Shown here one piece after another: positions 24,038 to 33,260 of a stretch of DNA of 35,935 nucleotides (its first letter is position 1; every line of letters starts with the position of its first letter). The stretch spans positions 1 through 35,935 of the forward strand of contig NZ_JADQDD010000022.1 in the NCBI RefSeq assembly GCF_019263595.1, read 5' to 3'. The notes beneath the pieces are model-generated. The model was not told the DNA's origin. It made no database searches and was given only the letters and a program-made list of their open reading frames with translations. The position numbers and the translations under genes are program-made. The DNA comes from Pseudonocardia sp. KRD291 (lineage in GTDB: Bacteria > Actinomycetota > Actinomycetes > Mycobacteriales > Pseudonocardiaceae).

Positions 24038-24490
24038 CTAGTCCTCCGGACGGCCGCGCAGGCGCTTGGTCGCACCCCGTCGGGTCTTCGCGTCGAGGCG
24101 ACGGCGACGCGACCCGGCCGTCGGGCGGGTCGGCCGCCGCGGCGGGGGCGCCGCGGCCGTGGCCTCGGCGAGCAGCGCGGCGAGCCGCTCCCGCGCGGCG
24201 TGGCGGTTGCGCAGCTGGCTGCGGTGCTCCTGGGCGACGACGGTGAGCACCCCGCCGACCAGCCGGTGCCCGAGCCGCGACGTCGCCCGTTCCCGCATCG
24301 CCCCGGGCACGCTCGACGACCCGGCCAGGTCGAACGAGAGCTCGACCCGCGAGTCCGTGGTGTTCACGCCCTGCCCGCCGGGCCCGGACGCGCGGGAGAA
24401 GCGCCACCGCAGCTCGCCCTCGGGCACGACGAACCCGCGTCGCACCCGGATCCCGTCCCCGCCGACACCGTCCTGCACGCCTCCCAGCAT
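24038..24490 (-). CDS. arfB: ArfB-type alternative ribosome-rescue factor (peptidyl-tRNA hydrolase)
   Basis: The 150-residue protein has a release-factor-like domain with the catalytic GGQ at residues 38-40 (SRASGPGGQGVNTTDSRVEL), which frees peptides from tRNA on stalled ribosomes. The C-terminal tail (about 110-150) is rich in Arg/Lys (SRRRRLDAKTRRGATKRLRGR), the part that enters the empty mRNA channel in ArfB. This makes ArfB more likely than a conventional class I release factor, which would be much longer. ATG 24490 is preferred; a further ATG with a six-residue extension exists upstream. The acs terminator precedes it, so it probably has its own promoter. Confidence 0.92.
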   Translation of the reverse strand: MLGGVQDGVGGDGIRVRRGFVVPEGELRWRFSRASGPGGQGVNTTDSRVELSFDLAGSSSVPGAMRERATSRLGHRLVGGVLTVVAQEHRSQLRNRHAARERLAALLAEATAAAPPPRRPTRPTAGSRRRRLDAKTRRGATKRLRGRPED

Positions 24491-24507
24491 GACCGACGCC
24501 CGGCGCA

Positions 24508-24544
24508 CGGCACCCCCGGACGGTCGCGCCGTCCGGGGGTGCCG
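24508..24544 (-). terminator. 16-bp perfect hairpin after acs
   Basis: Positions 24508-24523 pair perfectly with 24529-24544 around the loop TCGCG, the strongest hairpin in the window by stem length. On the minus strand it lies 21 bases after the acs stop and just before the arfB start. There is no T-tract, as is typical for such GC-rich terminators. Confidence 0.8.
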
Positions 24545-24565
24545 GGTCCTACGAGGGGGAAGGAG

Positions 24566-26530
<1,965 letters not shown>

Positions 26531-26619
26531 TTCCTCGTGTCCTCCTCGACGCGGCTGGATGTAGCTTCTCTTCCGCACCAGATGTGCGCGCGCGTGTGCG
26601 GACTGACGCTAGTGAACCG

Positions 26620-26639
26620 TGACGGCTCGCGCACCGTCA
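26620..26639. promoter_or_regulatory. Inverted repeat between divergent acs and Fic-like genes
   Basis: TGACGG (26620-26625) and CCGTCA (26634-26639) form a perfect palindrome with an eight-base spacer, 90 bases upstream of acs and 90 bases upstream of the Fic-like start. The central position suits an operator for both genes, but no regulator gene is next to it and the arms are short. Confidence 0.3.
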
Positions 26640-26728
26640 GTCCGGACAGTCCCACCCACCTGCCCGGACGTCACGACGGCTGCGCCCGCCGGGTGGTGAC
26701 CCGATGCGCCGGAGCCTCCGGTGCGACG

Positions 26729-27490
26729 ATGGACGGCGTGCCTTCCGCCCCCGCGACCGACCCGCTGACCGCACTCGCCGACCTGCCCGGCGTCGCCGAG
26801 GCCGTCGCCGCCGCCCGGGACGCCGTCACCACCGTGCACAACCACCCGGCGAACCGGCGCGGGTGGCAGGTCACCTCCGCCGAGGCCGCGCTGCGGGCGG
26901 CCCGTGCCTCGGCCGCGCTGGACGGCGCGCCGCTGGCCCCGGAACGCTCCGACCACGTCGAGAACCCGGTGCTCGCCGGTGCCGTCCGGATCGCCGACGA
27001 GCGCAACCGGCTCCTCGACGCCTGGCGCACCGCCCCGCTGCAGGCACTGGCCCGGCTGCACGTGCTGGCCGCCGCCGACCTCCTGCCGGCCGCCGAGCAC
27101 CAGGACGGACTGGGCAGGCCGCGTCCGGGCCAGGACGTCTCGGCGCGGCTGTCGATGCTCGCCGACCTGGTCACCGGCGGCACGAAGGTGGCGGCTCCGG
27201 TGCTGGTCGCGGTCGTGCACGGGGAGCTGCTGGCTCTGCGCCCGTTCGGCAGCGCGGACGGCGTCGTCGCCCGGGCCGCGGCCCGGCTGACCGCGATGTC
27301 GTCCGGGCTGGACCCGCGCGGGCTGGCCGTGCCCGAGGTCGGGCACCTGCGCCGCTCCGCCGAATACCGCGACGCGGCCGAGGCGTTCGCGACCGGGACC
27401 GCCGACGGCCTGGCGACCTGGATCCGGCACTGCTGCGCGGAGTGGGAGTCCGGCGGCCGCGAGGGCGTCTCGATCGCCGAGGCCCAGTAG
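26729..27490 (+). CDS. Degenerate Fic-fold protein
   Basis: In this 253-residue protein a Fic-like core is visible without its catalytic residues. The position of the HPFxxGNGR motif reads R171-P-F-G-S-A-D-G-V-V-A-R182: the catalytic His is Arg and the Asn is Asp. Upstream, SAALDG (61-66) stands where class II Fic proteins have the inhibitory SxIEG helix, with Asp for Glu, and HVENPVLAGAVRIADERNRLL follows as in Fic N-terminal helices. AMP transfer is therefore unlikely; a binding or scaffold role is inferred. Relatives in actinomycetes are annotated vaguely (for example as oxidoreductase). It is divergent from acs. GTG 26738 is an alternative start. The Fic assignment is mine from motif reading and needs structural comparison. 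Confidence 0.65.
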   Translation: MDGVPSAPATDPLTALADLPGVAEAVAAARDAVTTVHNHPANRRGWQVTSAEAALRAARASAALDGAPLAPERSDHVENPVLAGAVRIADERNRLLDAWRTAPLQALARLHVLAAADLLPAAEHQDGLGRPRPGQDVSARLSMLADLVTGGTKVAAPVLVAVVHGELLALRPFGSADGVVARAAARLTAMSSGLDPRGLAVPEVGHLRRSAEYRDAAEAFATGTADGLATWIRHCCAEWESGGREGVSIAEAQ

Positions 27491-27852
27491 AGGTTCGCCG
27501 GGACGCCGCATGCACCGCCCGGCGGAACGCAGGTCGGGCGGCGCCTCCTCGCGGAGACACCGCCCGACCGACGCGAGGGTTCCGGGGTCCTGGCGTGCAC
27601 TACGTGTCGTGTTGGTGGCCTCGGCGCCCGGCGTCCCGGTGCGCAGGCCCACGACGACATGCCTCCCGCGGCGTGCTGTCCGTGGAGTGCCCGGATCTCG
27701 CGCACGGAGCCCGGGAAGGGGAGACGGGTACTTCTCTGCCGTACCGCCTCTGGCCTGACCGGGGCCCGTGTCCTCTTCCTAGCCCTCCCGGCGGGCCCAC
27801 GGCAAGACCGTCGGCCGAGTGCACCGGTTCAGGTGTGCGCGGTAGCCGCCGG
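27491..27852. other. 362-base gap between convergent genes, apart from one hairpin
   Basis: Short open frames exist on both strands but are low-complexity Arg/Pro/Gly sequences with no ribosome-binding sites, so I see no gene. It does contain the hairpin listed separately at 27532-27569. The remainder shows no repeat or motif I could identify. Confidence 0.6.
27532..27569 (+). terminator. Hairpin after the Fic-like gene
   Basis: GGTCGGGCGG (27532-27541) pairs perfectly with CCGCCCGACC (27560-27569), and inside it CTCC-TCGC-GGAG (27545-27556) makes a second short stem on the same axis. It lies 42 bases after the Fic-like stop and may end transcription in both directions, since the HAD gene reads toward it from the right. 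Confidence 0.65.
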
Positions 27853-28674
27853 TCACCACCGGTGCCCGGATCGGCCCATCGCTCGCAGCGTCAGCCATCC
27901 GGCACCGGCCAGCGCGGCCATCGACGCGCCGTAGAACGCGATCGCCGGGCGCGACCGAAGGCGTGTCCGCAGCGGGACCGGGTGCGCGAACATCAGCACC
28001 GGCCACCCGCGCTGCTCGGCGACCCGGCGCAGCGCCTTGTCCGGGTTCACCGCCGTCGGGTGCCCGACGGTCTCCAGCAGCGGCAGGTCGGTGATCGAGT
28101 CCGAGTAGGCGCGGCAGCGGGCGAGGTCGTAGCCCTGCTCCTCGGCGATCCGCCTGGCCGCGGTGGCCTTGTGCTCGCCGTAGCAGTAGAACTCGATCTC
28201 TCCGGCGTACCGGCCGCCGCGGGTCGCCATCCGGGTGGCCAGGAAGCGGTCCGCCCCGACCATGCCGGCGATCGGCTCCACGACCTCCTGACCGGACGCG
28301 GAGAGCATCACGATCTCCTCGCCGTCCGCGCGGTGCCGCTCGATCAGGGCCGTGGCCTCGGCGTAGACCATCGGTTCGACGACCTCGTGCAGCGTCTCGG
28401 CGACGATCGCCCGGACCTGCGCGACCTCCCAGCCCTCGCACATCGCCGTCAGACGGCGGCGCAGCACGTCCATCGTGCCCTCGTCGGCGCCGGACACGAC
28501 GAGCAGCAGCTGGGCGTAGGCGCTGCGCAGCAGCACCCGGCGGTTGATCAGGCCCTCACGCCGGAACGGCCGGCTGAACGCGAGCGCGCTGGACCCGGCG
28601 ATGATGGTCTTGTCCAGATCGAAGAACGCCGCGGCGCGCGGCCGCTCGTCCGGGACGGTGTCGGGGACCTGCAC
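27853..28674 (-). CDS. HAD-IB family phosphatase (SerB-like) with C-terminal membrane segment
   Basis: The 273-residue protein carries all HAD motifs: I FFDLDKT with nucleophile Asp19 and acid Asp21, II LSASGQ, III Lys in GEHKATAA, and IV YSDSITDLPLL. This is the subfamily IB typical of phosphoserine phosphatase-like enzymes and of HAD domains attached to acyltransferases. Unlike soluble SerB it ends in a hydrophobic segment (about 245-268, IAFYGASMAALAGAGWLTL), suggesting membrane anchoring and perhaps a lipid-phosphate substrate. Its place next to the 6C RNA and ssd matches Rv3661. The GTG start has a poor ribosome-binding site. It is divergent from the 6C RNA. Confidence 0.9.
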   Translation of the reverse strand: MQVPDTVPDERPRAAAFFDLDKTIIAGSSALAFSRPFRREGLINRRVLLRSAYAQLLLVVSGADEGTMDVLRRRLTAMCEGWEVAQVRAIVAETLHEVVEPMVYAEATALIERHRADGEEIVMLSASGQEVVEPIAGMVGADRFLATRMATRGGRYAGEIEFYCYGEHKATAARRIAEEQGYDLARCRAYSDSITDLPLLETVGHPTAVNPDKALRRVAEQRGWPVLMFAHPVPLRTRLRSRPAIAFYGASMAALAGAGWLTLRAMGRSGHRW

Positions 28675-28876
28675 GTCGGTCGAGACTGCCAGACCGCCCG
28701 TCGCGATCCGCCCCCGGCCGTCCGGGCGCGGACGGCGTCGATGGTGCGATCGGTCGCCCGGCTGCGCTCGCCGGTCCGGGGCTGCGGACCCGCACGTCGA
28801 ACGGCAACGTTTCCGCGTACCGGTCGGCGCATCCGGAATTCGGGTATGGGCGCCACACCATGATTACGGCTACAGT
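28675..28876 (+). promoter_or_regulatory. Divergent upstream region of the HAD gene and 6C RNA
   Basis: About 200 bases without a gene. TACAGT at 28871-28876 fits a TANNNT -10 element placed seven or so bases before the first 6C hairpin, but no clear -35 is seen. A small hairpin CCGTCC-GGGCGC-GGACGG (28718-28735) lies 44 bases upstream of the HAD start. The transcription start of 6C is therefore only estimated. Confidence 0.35.
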
Positions 28877-28980
28877 TGATGACAGCTCGGACTTGGTCCG
28901 AGCGGGTTCAGCTCGACCCCCCGGGGCTGAACCAACTGACGGCCCCCGCCAATCCCCCCTGGCGGGGGCCGTCTCTTGTC
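28877..28980 (+). ncRNA. 6C: 6C small RNA (B11 homologue)
   Basis: Three hairpins follow one another: GCTCGGAC-TTG-GTCCGAGC (28885-28903), GGTTCAGC...GCTGAACC (28905-28912 with 28926-28933) and a perfect 12-bp stem (28939-28950 with 28961-28972). The loops of the second and third each contain six consecutive cytosines (28917-28922 and 28954-28959), the defining feature of the actinobacterial 6C RNA, and the last stem is followed by CTCTTGT as terminator. The position between the HAD gene and ssd, on the ssd strand, is the same as for B11 between Rv3661 and Rv3660c. In mycobacteria this RNA slows growth when overexpressed and acts through its C-rich loops on G-rich leaders. The ends are estimates. 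Confidence 0.92.
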
Positions 28981-29166
28981 CGGTGGACGGCCTCCCCGTT
29001 CTCGCCGTTCCGGCCTCGTGTCCCGCCCTACGGCGGGCCCGGCACGGGCAGTTGTCCACAACCTGCGCGCTCCGTCCACAGCCGAGCAATTCGTCGGTGC
29101 AACCGGCCCGTGCGGCCACACGCTCGTCCCGTGCCCGCAACCGGCGGGCCGGGGCGGAGGAACGTG

Positions 29167-30276
29167 ATGGACCGGCGCTGCCTGATCATGGCCGAGGACC
29201 CGGAGCTGCTCGACGCGATGCTGCGCCTGGCCGCGGCCGCCGGCGTCGACGTGGCGCGGGCGGTGGACGGCGCCGACGCCCGCCGCTGGTGGACCGCGGC
29301 GCCCGCCGTGCTGCTGGACCCGGACGCGGCCCGGCGCTGTGCCCGGGCCGAGCTGCCGCGCCGCGACGGGGTCGTCGTCGTGGTGCGCGGCGAACCGGCG
29401 CCGGAGGTGTGGCGGCTGGCGGTCTCGGTCGGCGCCGCGAACGTCGCGGCGCTGCCGGAGGGCGAGGGCTGGCTGGTCGGCCTGCTCGCCGACGTGGTGG
29501 AGCGGCCCGCGACGGACGGACGGTCCGGGGCGGTGCTCTCGGTCGTGGGCGGCCGCGGCGGGGCCGGGGCCTCGCTGCTGGCGACCGCGACCGCCGTCGC
29601 CGCGGCGCGCACCGGTGCCGATGCCCTGCTCGTCGACTGCGACCCGCTCGGCGGCGGGCTGGACCTGCTCGTCGGCGCCGAGCAGTCCGGCGGTCTGCGC
29701 TGGCCCGAGCTCACCGTCGCCGACGGCCGGGTGCAGTCGGCCGCGCTGCACTCCGCGCTGCCCCGGGCCGACGTGTCCTCGTCCGGGCACGGGGAGCTGG
29801 CCGTGCTCTCCTGCGCGCGCTCGGCCCACGGGCCGGAGCACTCGTCGGTCTCGGCGGTGCTCGACGCGGGCCGGCGCGGCGGCGAGACCGTGGTCTGCGA
29901 CCTGCCGCGCTACCCGACCGAGGCGGCGTTGGCCGCGTTGGGCGCCACCGACCTGACCGTCCTCGTGGTGCCCGCGGACCTGCGCTCCTGCGCGGCCGCC
30001 GGGCGGGTCGCCGAGGTCCTGGCCGAGCACACGCGCACCGTCGAGATCGTGGTCCGCGGGCCGTCACCGGGCGGGATCACGGCGCGAGAGGTGGCCCGTT
30101 CGGTCGGGCTGCCGGTGCTGGCGTCGATGCGCGCCGAACCCGGGGTGCAGGACGACACCGAACGCGGGAAGCTCCCCGGCGCCGGTCGCGGCGCGCTGTC
30201 CGAGGCCGCGTACGCGGTGCTCGCCCGGCTGGCCGAGACATCCGGTGTCGCCGCACGGCCCCGGATCGCGTCATGA
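29167..30276 (+). CDS. ssd: Septum site-determining/CpaE-like ATPase-fold protein, first Tad gene
   Basis: This 369-residue protein is the CpaE-like member of the helicase/secretion neighbourhood (Rv3660c, Ssd). An N-terminal receiver-like part (1-110) is followed by a MinD/ParA-type fold. Its deviant Walker A reads GRGGAGAS (129-136): Arg130 stands for the signature lysine and Ala135 for the P-loop lysine, so ATP hydrolysis of the usual kind is doubtful. LLVDCDPLGGGLDLL and VVCDLPRYP are the later strands. In mycobacteria Ssd affects septation; in Tad systems CpaE/TadZ positions the pilus machine at the pole. ATG 29167 has GGAGG seven bases upstream. Its last bases overlap tadA (ATGA). Confidence 0.9.
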   Translation: MDRRCLIMAEDPELLDAMLRLAAAAGVDVARAVDGADARRWWTAAPAVLLDPDAARRCARAELPRRDGVVVVVRGEPAPEVWRLAVSVGAANVAALPEGEGWLVGLLADVVERPATDGRSGAVLSVVGGRGGAGASLLATATAVAAARTGADALLVDCDPLGGGLDLLVGAEQSGGLRWPELTVADGRVQSAALHSALPRADVSSSGHGELAVLSCARSAHGPEHSSVSAVLDAGRRGGETVVCDLPRYPTEAALAALGATDLTVLVVPADLRSCAAAGRVAEVLAEHTRTVEIVVRGPSPGGITAREVARSVGLPVLASMRAEPGVQDDTERGKLPGAGRGALSEAAYAVLARLAETSGVAARPRIAS

Positions 30277-31430
30277 CGCCGCTGGTGGAGCGGGTGCGGG
30301 CGCGGCTGGCCGACGCCGGGGGCGAGACCGGCCCGGCGGCCGTCGCGGCCGCGGTCCGGGCCGAGGCCGGCGGCGTCGCCTCCGACCTCGACGTGCTCGC
30401 CGCCCTGCGCACGCTGCGCCAGGAGTTCGTCGGCGCCGGCCCGCTGGACCCGCTGCTGCGCGACCCGAGGACGACCGACGTGCTGGTCACAGCCCCGGAC
30501 GCGGTATGGGTCGATCGCGGCTCCGGCCTGCAGCGCGCCGGTGTCACGTTCGCCGACGAGCCCGCGGTGCGCCGCCTCGCCCAGCGGCTCGCCCTCTCGG
30601 CCGGGCGCCGGCTCGACGACGCCAGCCCCTACGTCGACGGCTGGCTGGCCGACGCGGGCGTGCGCCTGCACGCGGTGCTGCCACCGGTCGCCGCGGACGG
30701 CACCTCGATCTCGCTGCGGGTGCTGCGCCCGGCCGCGCACGACCTGGGCGAGCTGCGCCGCCTCGGCGCGATGGACGCCGCCGGCGAGGCCGTGCTGCGC
30801 GCCGTCGTCGCGGCCCGGCTGGCCGTGCTCGTCGCCGGCGGCACCGGGTCCGGGAAGACCACGGTCCTCAACGCGCTGCTCAGCGCCGTCGACCCGACGG
30901 AGCGTCTGGTGACCGTGGAGGACGCCGAGGAGCTGCGCCCGCGGCACCCGCACATCGTGCGCCTGGTGGCCCGGCCGGAGAACATCGAGGGCGCGGGCGG
31001 GGTGCCGCTGCGCGAGCTGGTGCGCCAGGCACTGCGGATGCGCCCGGACCGCCTCGTGGTCGGCGAGGTGCGCGGGGCCGAGGTCTGCGACCTGCTGGCC
31101 GCCCTGAACACCGGCCACGACGGCGGCGCGTGCACCGTGCACGCGAACTCGGTACGCGAGATCCCGGCCCGGATGCAGGCCCTCGCCGGGCTCGGCGGGA
31201 TGTCACCGGCGACGCTGCACAGCCAGCTGGCCGCCGCGGTGCAGGTGGTGCTGCAGATGCGCCGCCACCGCGACGGCGCGCGGGTGCTCGACGCCGTCGG
31301 GGTACTGCGCCGCGACGACGACGGCGGCGTCTCGGTGTCCCCGGCCTGGACACGCGAGCGCGGGGCCGGGCCGGGGCTCGACACGCTGCGCGGGCTGCTG
31401 ACCGAGCGCGGGGTGACCCCGCCGTGGTGA
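30273..31430 (+). CDS. tadA: Tad secretion ATPase TadA/CpaF
   Basis: The 385-residue cytoplasmic ATPase powers pilin assembly. Walker A is GGTGSGKTT with Lys195; LVTVEDAEELRPRHPHIVRL holds the Asp-box acids, MRPDRLVVGEVRGAE is Walker B, and HDGGACTVHANS is the His box of type II/IV secretion ATPases. The N-terminal domain (about 1-165) is the CpaF-type one with LRTLRQEFVGAGPLDPLL. It is somewhat shorter than proteobacterial CpaF. ATG 30273 overlaps the ssd stop, and its own stop is shared with tadB, so all are coupled. Confidence 0.95.
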   Translation: MTPLVERVRARLADAGGETGPAAVAAAVRAEAGGVASDLDVLAALRTLRQEFVGAGPLDPLLRDPRTTDVLVTAPDAVWVDRGSGLQRAGVTFADEPAVRRLAQRLALSAGRRLDDASPYVDGWLADAGVRLHAVLPPVAADGTSISLRVLRPAAHDLGELRRLGAMDAAGEAVLRAVVAARLAVLVAGGTGSGKTTVLNALLSAVDPTERLVTVEDAEELRPRHPHIVRLVARPENIEGAGGVPLRELVRQALRMRPDRLVVGEVRGAEVCDLLAALNTGHDGGACTVHANSVREIPARMQALAGLGGMSPATLHSQLAAAVQVVLQMRRHRDGARVLDAVGVLRRDDDGGVSVSPAWTRERGAGPGLDTLRGLLTERGVTPPW

Positions 31431-32281
31431 GCCTGCCAGCCGGAGCGGGTCCGGCGCTCGCGCTCGCGGCGCTGGCCGCGAGCCTGCTCTGCCTGCCCCG
31501 GTCCCCCGGGCCGGGCCGCCTGGCCGGGCTGGCCGGCGCGGGCACGAACGGCCGGGCGCCGCGACGGTTGCCGGTGGGGGTGGCGCTGTTCGTCGCCGGC
31601 GGGCTCGGCGGGTTCCTGCTCCTCGGCCCGGCGGGCGCGGTGTGCGGTCCGGCGGCGGTCGCGGTGGTGCGGCGCCGGCGCGACCGGGCCCGCACCGAGC
31701 GGCTCCGCGCCGCCGCGGCGGCCGAGCTCGCCGACGCACTGTCCCGGATCACCGACGAGCTGCGCACCGGCGCGCACCCCGCGGCGGCGCTGGCCGGGGT
31801 CGCGCACGACGCGCCGATGGCCCGCGAGCTGCTGGGCCCGGCCGAGGCCGCCGCCCGGCTCGGCGAACCCGTCCCGGCCGCCCTGCGACGCGTGGCCGAG
31901 GGACGGGCCGCCGGACGGCGGGCCGGGACCGGCACCGCGGCCGCGCCCGACCTGGAACGGGTCGCGACCGCCTGGGAGCTGGCCGACCGGCACGGCGCCC
32001 CGCTCGCCGACCTGCTCCGCGGGACCCTCGACGACATCCGCTGGCGGCTGGCCCACGGGTCACGGGTCCGTGCACAGCTGGCCGGTCCACGCGCCACCGC
32101 GGCCGTGCTCACCACGCTCCCGCTGTTCGGCATCGGTCTCGGGCAGCTGATGGGCACCGACCCACTCGGGGTGTTGCGCAGCGGCCTGCTCGGGCAGGGG
32201 CTGCTCGTCGCCGGGTGCGGGCTGACCGCGGCCGGGGTGCTGTGGTCGGAACACATCCTGCACGCGGCGGTGGCGCGATGA
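31427..32281 (+). CDS. tadB: Tad inner-membrane platform protein TadB-like
   Basis: The 284-residue protein has the T2SF-type layout: two membrane segments near the start (about 8-21 and 43-68), a cytoplasmic helical domain with AELADALSRITDELRTGAHPAAAL and a middle stretch WELADRHGAPLADLL, and C-terminal membrane segments ATAAVLTTLPLFGIGLGQLM and GLLVAGCGLTAAGVLW. It would pair with TadC to form the platform driven by TadA. GTG 31427 shares four bases with the tadA stop; GTG 31424 is an equal alternative. The tadC ATG overlaps its stop. Confidence 0.88.
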   Translation: MSLPAGAGPALALAALAASLLCLPRSPGPGRLAGLAGAGTNGRAPRRLPVGVALFVAGGLGGFLLLGPAGAVCGPAAVAVVRRRRDRARTERLRAAAAAELADALSRITDELRTGAHPAAALAGVAHDAPMARELLGPAEAAARLGEPVPAALRRVAEGRAAGRRAGTGTAAAPDLERVATAWELADRHGAPLADLLRGTLDDIRWRLAHGSRVRAQLAGPRATAAVLTTLPLFGIGLGQLMGTDPLGVLRSGLLGQGLLVAGCGLTAAGVLWSEHILHAAVAR

Positions 32282-33000
32282 ACGCGTTCGTGCCCGCCCT
32301 CCTGGCCGGTGCCCTGCTGCTCGCCGGGGCCCGCACGGGGCCGGCCCGCCTGAACCACCTCTCCGGCGGTGACCCCGGCACCGCGCCGCCCGACGGCGCG
32401 GTGCGCACCCGGTGGGTCGTCGTCGGCGCGCTGGCGGCGGCCGCCGCCGTGTGGGCGGTCGTCGGGGGCACCGGCGGCCTGGTCACCGGGGTCGGGGTCG
32501 GTACCGCACTGGTCGTCGCGGCCCGTCGGCTGGCGGCCGCGGCCGGGCACGGGAGAACCGACACCGCAGACCTCGCCGCGGCCTGGGACCTGCTGTCGGT
32601 CTGCCTGCGGGTCGGGCTCGCGGTGCCGGTCGCGGTCGAGGCCGCGGCGCAGCGGTTGCCCGGTGCGGCCGGGGCGGCCCTGCGCCGGACCTCCGGCCTG
32701 CTCGCCCTCGGCGCGGGCGCCGAGCAGGCCTGGGAGGCGACCGCTCCGCTACCGGAGCTCGCCGCCTTCGGCCGCGCCGCGAGCCGCTCGGCGGCGACCG
32801 GGGCGGCGCTGCGCCGGACCGCGGACGCCGAGGCGGCCCGCCTGCGCGCGGAGCTGGCGGACCTGGCCGAGGCGAAGGCGCAACGCGCCGCCGTCCGGAT
32901 CACCGCACCTCTCGGGCTCTGTTTCCTCCCGGCGTTCCTGGTCCTCGGGATCGCGCCGGTCGTGATCGGCCTCGCCGGAGAGGCGTTCGCCCGGTGGTGA
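32278..33000 (+). CDS. tadC: Tad inner-membrane platform protein TadC-like
   Basis: The 240-residue protein shows membrane segments near the N-terminus (AFVPALLAGALLLAG and VVVGALAAAAAVWAVVGG), a T2SF cytoplasmic core with DLAAAWDLLSVCLRVGLAVPVAVEAAA and a coiled charged stretch AEAARLRAELADLAEAKAQRAA, then C-terminal LGLCFLPAFLVLGIAPVVIGL. It is shorter than proteobacterial TadC, as is usual in this neighbourhood (Rv3657c). It starts in an ATGA overlap with tadB and is followed by the pilin-like gene after a 56-base gap with a good ribosome-binding site. Confidence 0.87.
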   Translation: MNAFVPALLAGALLLAGARTGPARLNHLSGGDPGTAPPDGAVRTRWVVVGALAAAAAVWAVVGGTGGLVTGVGVGTALVVAARRLAAAAGHGRTDTADLAAAWDLLSVCLRVGLAVPVAVEAAAQRLPGAAGAALRRTSGLLALGAGAEQAWEATAPLPELAAFGRAASRSAATGAALRRTADAEAARLRAELADLAEAKAQRAAVRITAPLGLCFLPAFLVLGIAPVVIGLAGEAFARW

Positions 33001-33056
33001 CCACCACCGGACCCGTCACCGGGTGCATCCGCGCCCACCACAGAAGGAGAACCACG

Positions 33057-33260
33057 ATGAAGAACGCCACCACCGCCGTCCTGCGCACCCGGCTCGTCGG
33101 GCTGGTCCGTGAGGACGACGGGATGAGCACCGTCGAGTACGCCATCGGGACGGTGGCCGCGGCGGCGTTCGCCGCGGTCCTGTACGCCGTGGTGAGCGGC
33201 GACTCGATCGTCGGCGCCCTGACCGGCATCGTGCAACGTGCGCTGTCCACGACGTTCTGA
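33057..33260 (+). CDS. Flp pilin-like protein (DUF4244)
   Basis: This 67-residue protein has a type IV prepilin signature: basic leader with TRLVGLVREDDG22 followed by M23-S-T-V-E27-Y28 and a hydrophobic helix (AIGTVAAAAFAAVLYAVV). Glu27 is at position +5 from the predicted cleavage after Gly22, as in Flp and other class III pilins. Rv3656c is the corresponding protein. It would be the pilus subunit. AGAAGGAG sits eight bases before the ATG. No prepilin peptidase gene is in the window. The next gene overlaps its 3' end if its GTG start is correct. Confidence 0.92.
   Translation: MKNATTAVLRTRLVGLVREDDGMSTVEYAIGTVAAAAFAAVLYAVVSGDSIVGALTGIVQRALSTTF

Noticed and set aside
27600-27934. Small open frames on both strands in the Fic-HAD gap
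   Set aside because: Arg/Gly/Pro-rich without start signals or similarity to anything I recognise.
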